This document shows, one piece after another, positions 1-6,906 of a stretch of DNA of 11,290 nucleotides. Made by a program: the position numbers and the translations under genes. Below the pieces are notes generated by a model, which made no database searches, was not told the origin of the DNA, and saw only the letters and a list, made by a program, of their open reading frames with translations. The stretch's first letter is position 1; every line of letters starts with the position of its first letter. The stretch comes from Muribaculaceae bacterium. GTDB lineage: Bacteria > Bacteroidota > Bacteroidia > Bacteroidales > Muribaculaceae. The stretch spans positions 1 to 11,290 of the forward strand of contig JAIDTS010000312.1 of the NCBI GenBank assembly GCA_029060585.1, in the 5' to 3' direction.

Positions 1-1127
1 GGGATCGGACAGGAATCAACATCGCGGATGTGAGATCCCAGAAATTCGATGCTTACGTGCGGGTGGACGGACGCATTGAGCCGATCAGTACAGTGCAGGT
101 GAGCCCTGAGGAGGGAGGTATAGTGATGGAGAAAGTTGTCGAGGAAGGAGCCCAGGTGCGTAAGGGTGATATCATAATCCGCCTGAGCAACAGCAACCTC
201 GACCTCCAGATACTAAACGCTGAGGCTGAACTCGCCGAAAAGCAGAATATCCTCCGAAACACCCAGATTTCCATGGAGCAGGACAGACTCAACAACCGTA
301 CGGAGCAGGTTCAGCTCGATCTGGAAGTGCAGAGAAAGCATCGCGCGTATCTTCAGAAGAAAAGGCTTTTCGACGACAAGCTTATTGCTAAAGAAGAATA
401 CCTGCAGGCCAAGGAAGACTATGACTTGGCAGTGAGAAGACAGAAACTCATCAACCAGCGTCTCGACCAGGACAGCATCTACCGTCTCGCGCAAGTGGAC
501 CAGATGGAAGACAATCTCGCTAACATGCAGAGAAACATACAGCTTATCCGAAAGCGTAAAGACCAGATGAACGTGATAAGCCCGATCGACGGAGAACTTG
601 CCCTGCTTGACGTGGAACTTGGACAAGCTATAAGCGCCGGACAGAAAATAGGACAAATCAACGACTTAACCAACTATAAGGTGACCGGGCAAATCGACGA
701 GCACTATCTCGATCGGGTGCATCAAGATCTAACTGCCACCTCTGCACGAAACGACAAGGATATGAATCTGCGTCTTCGCAAGGTATTTCCTGAAGTGAAG
801 GAAGGCAAATTCAAGGTGGAATTCGTATTCACCGGCAAGACTCCTGAAAAGATAAGGAGCGGTCAGACCTGCTATCTCAGCCTGCAGCTCGGTCAGCCGG
901 TGGAAGCAGTGGTCATTCCTAAAGGCACTTTCTATTCCTCTACGGGAGGCAAATGGATTTTCGTGGTGGATTCATCAGGCAAGAAAGCCTATCGACGCAA
1001 TATTCGACTCGGGCGGCAAAACCCGGAATATTATGAGGTGCTCGAAGGCCTGGAACCCGGAGAGCGAGTCATCACCAACGGATATGAATCATATGGCGAT
1101 GCCACTGTTTTGAAGATTAAAGATTAA
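1..1127 (+). CDS. HlyD/MacA-like periplasmic adaptor subunit of an ABC exporter (5' partial)
   Basis: This is the membrane-fusion (adaptor) subunit, which would link the inner-membrane permease to an outer-membrane channel in the periplasm. The reading frame is open to the left edge (first whole codon at base 3), so the real start, and probably an N-terminal membrane anchor, lie outside. A GTG at 30 is in frame but is not a convincing start, because coding-like sequence precedes it. Counting residues from that GTG, a first barrel-sandwich (lipoyl-like) half lies at about 15-60 (GGIVMEKVVEEGAQVRKGD). A long charged, Q/R/K/E/L-rich coiled-coil hairpin follows at about 60-180. The second lipoyl half is near 185-210 (VISPIDGELALLDVELGQAI), and then a beta-barrel and membrane-proximal domain. 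The end, EGLEPGERVITNGYESYGD, is typical of RND/ABC adaptors. The permease starts 20 bases downstream, so they are likely co-transcribed. The family is clear; the cargo cannot be told. Confidence 0.9.
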   Translation, partial: DRTGINIADVRSQKFDAYVRVDGRIEPISTVQVSPEEGGIVMEKVVEEGAQVRKGDIIIRLSNSNLDLQILNAEAELAEKQNILRNTQISMEQDRLNNRTEQVQLDLEVQRKHRAYLQKKRLFDDKLIAKEEYLQAKEDYDLAVRRQKLINQRLDQDSIYRLAQVDQMEDNLANMQRNIQLIRKRKDQMNVISPIDGELALLDVELGQAISAGQKIGQINDLTNYKVTGQIDEHYLDRVHQDLTATSARNDKDMNLRLRKVFPEVKEGKFKVEFVFTGKTPEKIRSGQTCYLSLQLGQPVEAVVIPKGTFYSSTGGKWIFVVDSSGKKAYRRNIRLGRQNPEYYEVLEGLEPGERVITNGYESYGDATVLKIKD

Positions 1128-1147
1128 ATATAAATTATTAAATACAT

Positions 1148-3496
1148 ATGAAATCGTATTTTAAATTTTTGAGCAGAAACAAGGCTTACGCCGCCATCGA
1201 CGTGTTCGGGCTGGCTATAAGCATGATGTTTGTAGTGCTTATCGGCTGCTACACATGGCAGGAGACCCACATCGACAAACAGCACTCGAAGGCCGAACGG
1301 ATGTATTACATCGGATTGGATCTCGAAGGAGACAAGACGTTGGGGTCACATTGGTATCTTCAATTTCTGCTGAAAGACAAGTTTCCGGAAATAGAATCGT
1401 CTACAGCTCTGTTTAGAAATGAGAGGTGGCTGACCTATGATGACAAACCAATAGTCACGAACTGCTATTTTGTGGATTCCACATTCTACGACCTGTTCGA
1501 CTTCAAACTTATACATGGAGACCCCCGAACGGTTCTTGACAATCCTTCAAATATCGTCGTGACTCAAGAATATGCACGCAAGGTATGGGGCGATGAAGAC
1601 CCGATAGGCAAAAGTATTGTGTTCAACGTCGAGGAAGATCCATTAGTTGTAGCAGGAGTGATGGAGCCAATGAAAAACACAGCTTTCATGACATTTGATA
1701 AGCGGCCGATAGATATGCTTATTAATTTTTCCATGATGAAACATGTCAACTGGTCGCTGGTGAATGCAAGCATGGCAAATGCAACCGGATCGGAAGTGAT
1801 CTTATTAGCGAAAGAAGGCCATGACCTTACCAAAAAGAAAAAAGAGTATGAAGAGGCGATAAAAAAAGATTATTGGATTCTTAATACTCCCGGGTATGAC
1901 GTAAGTTTCGAAATCTATCCATTCAACGATGTGTACTTCTCAAAAATCTCGGCATGGCATCAGAATTACGGAGACGCAAAACTAATCAAACTGCTCTTCA
2001 GCGTGGGCATCATTATTCTTCTGTTTGCCATAATGAACTACATCAACCTCACAGTAGCCCTCGCAGGCAAACGAGCAAAAGAAATGGCAACCCGCCGCCT
2101 GCTGGGAGAAGAGCGCCTGCAGATCATGTGGAGACTTATTTCAGAAAGTGCCGTCTTATGTGCCTTTTCAATGCTATTGGGAATCGCACTCGCATTCCTT
2201 ATGCAGCCATATGCCTCGGCTCTGCTTAAAACTCCAATTGACATCGCAGGATGTCTGAATGTGACTACTATCTCATTCCTCCTTGCAATACTTCTGATCA
2301 TGAGCCTTTCATCAGGTATAATTCCCGCTCTGCTTCTTTCTTCGATGAAACCGGTGGAAGCCGTCAAAGGTGCATTCAGGAGAAAATCGAATATGATTTT
2401 CGGAAAAATATTCATTGTAGTCCAGAATGTAGGGACAATCGTGATGATAGCATGTGCTTTCACCATGTATCTGCAAGTGCGACATATGATTGACGCGCCG
2501 CTTGGATATAACACCGAAGGAATAATGTGCCTGCCATTTCTTCATACCGATGAAAAGGAAACCCAGAGCCAGCTCTTCAAAGATGAACTTCTGAAACTAC
2601 CATGCGTGGAAAAAGTAAGTTTATCTTGCGGAGAACCTCACGGCAGAGGAAACAACAATACTTATTCCTATGAGGGACGTACGCTATCCTTTCAAGTGTT
2701 CGAAGGCGACACAACATTCATGGACATATTAGGATTGAAATTAAAAAGAGACAATCATATGGCTTCATCAAAAGCGGATTACATAAACGTCCTGGCCCTT
2801 AACGAGCTTGGACTTGAAGAAGATGCTTCAGAATATTATTACGCAGGCGGCATTCTCCCAATCGCAGGAATAGTAGAAGACTTCCAGATAGGAAATATCC
2901 TGACGGTCCAACACCCTATACGCATAGCGATTGGAAAGCCATTTGAGGATTTCATGCCATGGAATGTCCTCATAAAAATCAAAGGAGACGAACAACGTGC
3001 ACTTGAACAGGTGAAAGAAGTATTTGAAAGAGTCTATTCAAAGGAATACACTGATTCAGTATTTGAAATCCCTTACTTAAGCCAAATGATAGCTAATGAC
3101 TTCGAATATGCGGAGAGGCTGTCGACGATACTGACAATTTTTGCACTTGTCGCCATTATGATAGCAATTCTCGGACTCACGGCAATGAGCACCTACTACG
3201 TGCGTCAGCGTTCCCTCGATATCGCAGTGCACAAAGTGATGGGCGGAACAAGCATGGAAGTAATGACAAGGCTCGTAAGGACATTTATGATCTATGTAGT
3301 GGTGGCCGCTTTCCTATCAATACCGATCATCTATTATGTCATGAACGACTGGCTGTCGCAGTTCAGCTACCGCATCGGCGTATACTGGTGGATTTACGCA
3401 GCTTCGGCGCTGCTCGCTATAGTGATATGCTTCATTTCAGTTGTAACACAGTGCAGCAAAGCCGCAAACACCAACCCCATTAACTCACTCAAATAA
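1148..3496 (+). CDS. ABC transporter permease, FtsX/MacB type, eight membrane helices
   Basis: This is a 782-residue inner-membrane permease of the type VII (mechanotransmission) ABC class that includes MacB and LolC/E. One helix near residues 18-36 is followed by a large periplasmic MacB_PCD-like domain (about 40-275; note VDSTFYDLFDFKLIHGD and EDPIGKSIVFN). Helices follow near 283-302, 332-352, 371-395 and 416-441. A second periplasmic domain lies at about 445-650, and helices near 657-680, 708-730 and 744-768 complete the second FtsX unit. This duplicated layout of about 780-800 residues is typical of Bacteroidetes permeases, where the ATPase is a separate protein. The ATG at 1148 follows an A/T-rich leader without a Shine-Dalgarno sequence and begins MKSYFKFLSRNKAYAAIDVFGL, a usual family start. 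The adaptor precedes it and the ATPase follows. Members of the family export peptides, antibiotics or lipoproteins, or signal cell-wall remodelling; the substrate here is unknown. Confidence 0.93.
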   Translation: MKSYFKFLSRNKAYAAIDVFGLAISMMFVVLIGCYTWQETHIDKQHSKAERMYYIGLDLEGDKTLGSHWYLQFLLKDKFPEIESSTALFRNERWLTYDDKPIVTNCYFVDSTFYDLFDFKLIHGDPRTVLDNPSNIVVTQEYARKVWGDEDPIGKSIVFNVEEDPLVVAGVMEPMKNTAFMTFDKRPIDMLINFSMMKHVNWSLVNASMANATGSEVILLAKEGHDLTKKKKEYEEAIKKDYWILNTPGYDVSFEIYPFNDVYFSKISAWHQNYGDAKLIKLLFSVGIIILLFAIMNYINLTVALAGKRAKEMATRRLLGEERLQIMWRLISESAVLCAFSMLLGIALAFLMQPYASALLKTPIDIAGCLNVTTISFLLAILLIMSLSSGIIPALLLSSMKPVEAVKGAFRRKSNMIFGKIFIVVQNVGTIVMIACAFTMYLQVRHMIDAPLGYNTEGIMCLPFLHTDEKETQSQLFKDELLKLPCVEKVSLSCGEPHGRGNNNTYSYEGRTLSFQVFEGDTTFMDILGLKLKRDNHMASSKADYINVLALNELGLEEDASEYYYAGGILPIAGIVEDFQIGNILTVQHPIRIAIGKPFEDFMPWNVLIKIKGDEQRALEQVKEVFERVYSKEYTDSVFEIPYLSQMIANDFEYAERLSTILTIFALVAIMIAILGLTAMSTYYVRQRSLDIAVHKVMGGTSMEVMTRLVRTFMIYVVVAAFLSIPIIYYVMNDWLSQFSYRIGVYWWIYAASALLAIVICFISVVTQCSKAANTNPINSLK

Positions 3497-3500
3497 TCTC

Positions 3501-3528
3501 CTTAAACCATCTAAACTTCTTAAACCAT
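3501..3528 (+). repeat. Direct repeat CTTAAACCAT (two copies) directly before the ATPase start
   Basis: CTTAAACCAT occurs at 3501-3510 and again at 3519-3528, separated by CTAAACTT, which itself resembles the repeat. The period is 18 bases, and the second copy ends on the base before the ATG at 3529. It fills most of the 32-base gap between permease and ATPase. It may be a translation-initiation or RNA element, or a chance low-complexity duplication. No Shine-Dalgarno sequence is present. Confidence 0.6.
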
Positions 3529-4203
3529 ATGATACAGATAGAAAACCTCACCAAGACATTCCGCACCGACGAAGTGGAGACATTAGCACTTCGCGGAATA
3601 TCGCTCGACATCAATAAAGGAGAATTCGTAGGCATCATGGGACCCTCAGGATGTGGAAAGTCGACCCTCCTCAATATCCTCGGACTGCTCGACAATCCGA
3701 CCGACGGCAAGTATATACTCAACTGCGAGGATGTCTCACGCCTCAAGGAGAAACACCGCACGGCGTTCCGCAAAGGAAAGATAGGATTCGTATTCCAGAA
3801 CTTCAACCTGATCGACGAGCTTAATATAGAGGAGAATGTAGAGTTACCACTCAAATATCTAAAGATAGGGGCTAAGGAAAGGAAAGAGAGGGTTAAGGAG
3901 GCTCTGAAGCGCATGAACATCGAGCACCGCGCCAAGCACTTCCCACAGCAACTTTCCGGCGGTCAGCAGCAACGCGCCGCCATTGCCCGAGCGGTTGTAA
4001 CCAGACCTGAACTTATACTTGCCGACGAGCCCACGGGCAACCTCGACTCAGTCAACGGCAAGGAAGTGATGGAACTCCTCACCGAGCTCAACCGCGAGGG
4101 CTCGACAATCGTGATGGTCACCCACTCACAACATGACGCCGCCTACACCCACCGCGTCATCAACCTTTTCGACGGAAAAATAGTCGAGAAGACTCAGCTT
4201 TAA
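3529..4203 (+). CDS. ABC transporter ATP-binding protein, LolD/MacB type
   Basis: This 224-residue cytoplasmic ATPase would power the upstream permease. All catalytic elements are intact. Walker A is GPSGCGKST (38-46), the Q-loop Gln is Q90 in FVFQNFNL, and the signature LSGGQQQR is at 142-149. Walker B is LILADEP with catalytic E167, the D-loop is GNLD (170-173), and the H-loop His is H199 in MVTHSQHDA. The length and the Q-rich signature fit the LolD/MacB/FtsE-like group rather than importers. The start at 3529 gives MIQIENLTKTFRTDEVETLAL, a canonical beginning. The gene follows the permease by 32 bases and is the last of the operon, since a strong intrinsic terminator lies 13 bases after the stop. 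LolD itself is possible by similarity, but the HlyD-like adaptor argues for a MacAB-like tripartite exporter. Confidence 0.95.
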   Translation: MIQIENLTKTFRTDEVETLALRGISLDINKGEFVGIMGPSGCGKSTLLNILGLLDNPTDGKYILNCEDVSRLKEKHRTAFRKGKIGFVFQNFNLIDELNIEENVELPLKYLKIGAKERKERVKEALKRMNIEHRAKHFPQQLSGGQQQRAAIARAVVTRPELILADEPTGNLDSVNGKEVMELLTELNREGSTIVMVTHSQHDAAYTHRVINLFDGKIVEKTQL

Positions 4204-4216
4204 TCCTCCGAAACGT

Positions 4217-4261
4217 CAAGGACGCACGGCTCGTGCGTCCTTGCTTAATTCAATTTTTTTT
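4217..4261 (+). terminator. Rho-independent terminator after the ABC operon
   Basis: A perfect 12-bp inverted repeat, caaggacgcacg (4217-4228) and cgtgcgtccttg (4232-4243), encloses a 3-base loop gct. Ten bases later there is a run of eight T (4254-4261). The stem is GC-rich and begins 13 bases after the ATPase stop. The T tract is somewhat far from the stem for a textbook terminator. The right arm and T tract also overlap the promoter of the next gene. Confidence 0.85.
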
Positions 4262-4271
4262 ACTACTTTTG
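4241..4271 (+). promoter_or_regulatory. Bacteroidetes-type promoter for the response regulator; probable leaderless start
   Basis: A -7 element TACTTTTG (matching TAnnTTTG) is at 4264-4271, and a -33-like TTG is at 4241-4243, 20 bases upstream. The TTG lies in the descending arm of the terminator hairpin, and the T tract forms the spacer. The ATG at 4276 begins five bases after the final G of the -7 element, so transcription probably starts at or within a few bases of the ATG. The motif match is visible; the transcription start is inferred. Confidence 0.65.
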
Positions 4272-4275
4272 CATC

Positions 4276-5595
4276 ATGAAGAAGACTCTGCTTGTAGTTG
4301 ATGATAATAAGGACGTGCTTTCAGCGGTCAGGATGCTCATGCGTCCGAAAGTGGACGAGGTGGTCACTGCCGCAGATCCTTCGTCCATTCCATCACTAAT
4401 AAAGAACCACCGACCTCAGGTAGTGCTCCTCGACATGAATTTCAAGGCAAAAATCAATACGGGCAACGAGGGTCTGTTCTGGCTCCGGGAAATCAAGAGT
4501 CTCGCTCCCGACACCGCAGTGGTGCTTTTCACAGCTTATGCCGACGTTGCCCTTGCAGTGGAAGGTATGAAGATCGGAGCCACAGATTTCATCGTAAAGC
4601 CTTTTGACAATTCCAAACTCTCTGAAACACTCCTCCTGGCTTTCGGCAACAGCAAGAAAAAATCGAAAAACAAGACTTCCGGCCTCCAGATGCAGTGGGG
4701 AGATTCTCCAGAAATGCAACGGGTTCGCTCGCTTGTAGAAAGAGTGGCGCCGACCGATGCCAACATTCTGATTACCGGTGAGAACGGAACAGGAAAGGAT
4801 CTTCTCGCAAGAGAAGTCCACAGGTTGTCAAACCGGTCATCCGGTCCTATCGAGATCGTGGATATGGGAGCTGTGATAGAGACCCTTTTCGAGAGTGAAC
4901 TATACGGCCATGCTAAAGGTGCATTTACCGATGCCAAGACAGAACGAGCCGGAAAATTCGAGACCGCACACGGAGGAACTCTCTTTCTCGACGAGATCGG
5001 AAACCTCCCCTATCATCTTCAGGCCAAGCTGCTTACTGCCTTACAGCAAAGAAAGATCATCCGTGTAGGCACCAACACTCCGCGCGACATAGACATCCGG
5101 CTCATATGCGCCACAAACCGGAATCTTCCGCAGATGGTGGCGTCAGGAGAATTCCGACAGGATCTCTTCTACAGAATCAATACGGTAACGATCGAACTGC
5201 CGCCGATACGCAACAGACCTGAAGACATTCCCTCACTCGTCGAAATGTTCGTCAGAAAATACGCCGGTATATATTCAAAGCCGGAGGTGAAGGTGTCGGA
5301 AGAAGCCATGAAGAGACTATCCGCACAGTCCTGGCCCGGAAATATCAGGCAACTTGAGCACACCGTAGAAAAAGCCCTTATTCTATCAGAGGGTCCAACC
5401 CTCGGAATCCATGACTTCGACCTCCGGGACTCAGGAGTACAGACAACGGAAGAATCCACTACCTTGGAATCCTTGGAACGCAATGCCATCATAAATGCCA
5501 TCAAGGTGCACAGCGGAAATATGTCGGAAGTAGCCCGTCATCTCGGAATAACACGACAGACCCTCTACAACAAACTGCGGAAATATGGCCTCTGA
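4276..5595 (+). CDS. Sigma-54-dependent response regulator, NtrC/AtoC/ZraR family
   Basis: This 439-residue cytoplasmic activator would bind DNA and use ATP to open sigma-54 promoters when phosphorylated. The receiver domain (about 4-122) has the acidic pair D9/D10, phospho-acceptor D53 (VVLLDMNF), T86 and K108 (IVKPF). The AAA+ domain (about 138-375) has Walker A GENGTGKD (168-175), the sigma-54-contact loop as GAFTDA (215-220; the classical form is GAFTGA), Walker B TLFLDE (235-240) and the arginine-containing FRQDLFYRIN segment. The C-terminus (about 412-439) is a Fis-type helix-turn-helix, NMSEVARHLGITRQTLYNKL. The gene has its own promoter and overlaps the kinase gene at 5585, as expected for a cognate pair. 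Its position just after the exporter genes suggests that it controls them, but that is inference. No sigma-54 promoter was recognised inside the window. Confidence 0.95.
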   Translation: MKKTLLVVDDNKDVLSAVRMLMRPKVDEVVTAADPSSIPSLIKNHRPQVVLLDMNFKAKINTGNEGLFWLREIKSLAPDTAVVLFTAYADVALAVEGMKIGATDFIVKPFDNSKLSETLLLAFGNSKKKSKNKTSGLQMQWGDSPEMQRVRSLVERVAPTDANILITGENGTGKDLLAREVHRLSNRSSGPIEIVDMGAVIETLFESELYGHAKGAFTDAKTERAGKFETAHGGTLFLDEIGNLPYHLQAKLLTALQQRKIIRVGTNTPRDIDIRLICATNRNLPQMVASGEFRQDLFYRINTVTIELPPIRNRPEDIPSLVEMFVRKYAGIYSKPEVKVSEEAMKRLSAQSWPGNIRQLEHTVEKALILSEGPTLGIHDFDLRDSGVQTTEESTTLESLERNAIINAIKVHSGNMSEVARHLGITRQTLYNKLRKYGL

Positions 5596-6802
5596 GAAGA
5601 TTAAGTCTCTTCATGTAGCCCCGATGGTATGGATTGCCATGGCTCTGCTTTTCGCTTTCGGAGGAGGATACAGTCTTGCTGTAGCCCAAAACTTGTGGGT
5701 GATCCTGGCAGTATGTTCGATATGCTGCGGATATATCATGGTGATCAACATTTCCAAGATCAGCAAGAGGATGAGATATGTGATGCAGGCCTCACTCAGC
5801 AATGATTTCTCATACAGATTTGCGACACGAAACGTAAGCAAGGAAGAACGAGAAATCAACGAAATACTCAACCGCATAGTGGAGCATCTTGAGCGGCTGA
5901 CCCTTGAGGTCAGGAAAAACGAGGCTTTCTTATCCCGAATCATCAACCTGACGGATATCGGATTAGCCGTAGCCGATGCAAATGGAAATATCAGGCTTCA
6001 CAATGAAGCTACCCTGCGTCTGCTCGAACGAAGTGCACTCACCAATGTATGCCAGATTCCTGAACAGGCATTTATAGATCTGGACATCAGGAAAAGCGAG
6101 GTGACGGTAAACGACAAGAGCTTTACTCTCTTTACCATCAGCGACCTAAGCCGGAAGATGCAGGCGGTCGAGGTTAAGTCGTGGGAAAAGCTGACCAGGG
6201 TCCTGACGCATGAGATAATGAATTCCCTCACGCCAATCCAGTCTATCGCTGAAAACATGAGCGGAAAAGCCACGACACGAGATATGTCGGAGGCTCTTGA
6301 CACGATATCCTCAAGTAGCGGCTCGCTTATGCAGTTTGTAAGGAATTTCAGGGAATTCAGCATATTGCCAGAGCCACAGATGAGGGTCATATATCTAAAG
6401 CCTCTGCTTGAATCCTGCCGAAGGATGGCCGTGAGCCATGCCGGAGATAAGCAGATATCTTTCAGCCTTATATGCTTTCCCCCTGAACTAATGGTCTATA
6501 CCGACGAGTCTCTCCTCAGCAGGGTACTCATCAACATCCTTAAGAACGCCATTGAGGCCAATCCCCGAACAATAGCGATAGAGGCCGATGTGAAAGCCGA
6601 TGATTCGGTGGAGATCAGAATCTCAAATGATGGCGAGGCTATCTCGGAAGAAACAGCACAGCATATGTTCACACCTTTCTTCACTACGCGAGAATCTGGA
6701 AACGGCATCGGCCTCAGCCTTTCACGACGTATTATCACCCACCTCGGAGGAACACTGACGTTCAAGACCAAGCCCGTGACATGCTTCTCAGTAAAAATTT
6801 AG
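5585..6802 (+). CDS. Membrane sensor histidine kinase, NtrB/NtrY-like
   Basis: This 405-residue kinase is the likely partner of the preceding regulator; its ATG lies inside the last codons of that gene (11-base overlap). Two hydrophobic segments (about 13-34 and 37-56) are separated by only a few residues, so almost no periplasmic sensing domain exists. A HAMP-like linker and coiled coil (about 57-112) follow, then a PAS-like domain (about 113-190; LTDIGLAVADANGNI). The phospho-acceptor H209 lies in LTHEIMNSLTPI. The HATPase_c domain has the N-box at N321 (NILKNAIEAN), the G1 box NDG (348-350), TPFFTT, and the G2 box GNGIGLS (372-378). The domain is complete, although the last strand ends shortly, CFSVKI. 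The ATP-binding sequence and HEIMNSLTPI match the NtrY/NtrB-like kinases that pair with sigma-54 activators. The signal is unknown; it could be cytoplasmic, membrane-borne or relayed by the ABC permease. Confidence 0.93.
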   Translation: MASEKIKSLHVAPMVWIAMALLFAFGGGYSLAVAQNLWVILAVCSICCGYIMVINISKISKRMRYVMQASLSNDFSYRFATRNVSKEEREINEILNRIVEHLERLTLEVRKNEAFLSRIINLTDIGLAVADANGNIRLHNEATLRLLERSALTNVCQIPEQAFIDLDIRKSEVTVNDKSFTLFTISDLSRKMQAVEVKSWEKLTRVLTHEIMNSLTPIQSIAENMSGKATTRDMSEALDTISSSSGSLMQFVRNFREFSILPEPQMRVIYLKPLLESCRRMAVSHAGDKQISFSLICFPPELMVYTDESLLSRVLINILKNAIEANPRTIAIEADVKADDSVEIRISNDGEAISEETAQHMFTPFFTTRESGNGIGLSLSRRIITHLGGTLTFKTKPVTCFSVKI

Positions 6803-6876
6803 AATGATTTAGGATTTTCGGAGATTTTGGTATAAAATGCAGTAAAATGGGTAGTATGATATAGGAACATTTTTAT

Positions 6877-6884
6877 TAAATTTG
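6877..6884 (+). promoter_or_regulatory. Putative -7 promoter element before the CMD/cupin gene
   Basis: TAAATTTG matches TAnnTTTG. It lies 23 bases before the ATG at 6907, giving a leader of roughly 15-20 bases, or about 50 if translation starts at 6943. No good -33 TTG is seen about 20 bases upstream; the region there reads gtagtatg. The 104-base gap after the kinase gene holds no clear terminator. It does contain two TAAAATG copies (6833-6839 and 6843-6849) with a 10-base period, which may be chance in A/T-rich sequence. Confidence 0.5.
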
Positions 6885-6906
6885 CACTGTGGTTTGAAAA
6901 TAACCA

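Noticed and set aside
30..32. GTG as the start of the adaptor gene
   Set aside because: The frame stays open to the left edge and the preceding residues look coding (INIAD), so the gene is simply cut by the window.
1128..1147. Separate promoter for the permease gene
   Set aside because: The 20-base gap has no TAnnTTTG box; the adaptor and permease are more simply one transcript.
2038..2545. Antisense reading frames opposite the permease
   Set aside because: They are low-quality shadows of a long gene with clear membrane segments, and no promoter is seen on the - strand.
4229..4246. Possible sigma-54 site (GG...TTGC) before the response regulator
   Set aside because: GG and GC are separated by 13 bases instead of 10, and the sequence is fully explained by the terminator stem.
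6803..6906. Terminator after the kinase gene
   Set aside because: Only weak A/T-rich repeats are present (such as attttggtataaaat, a 5-bp stem). No GC stem with a T tract was found, so read-through into the CMD/cupin gene is possible.
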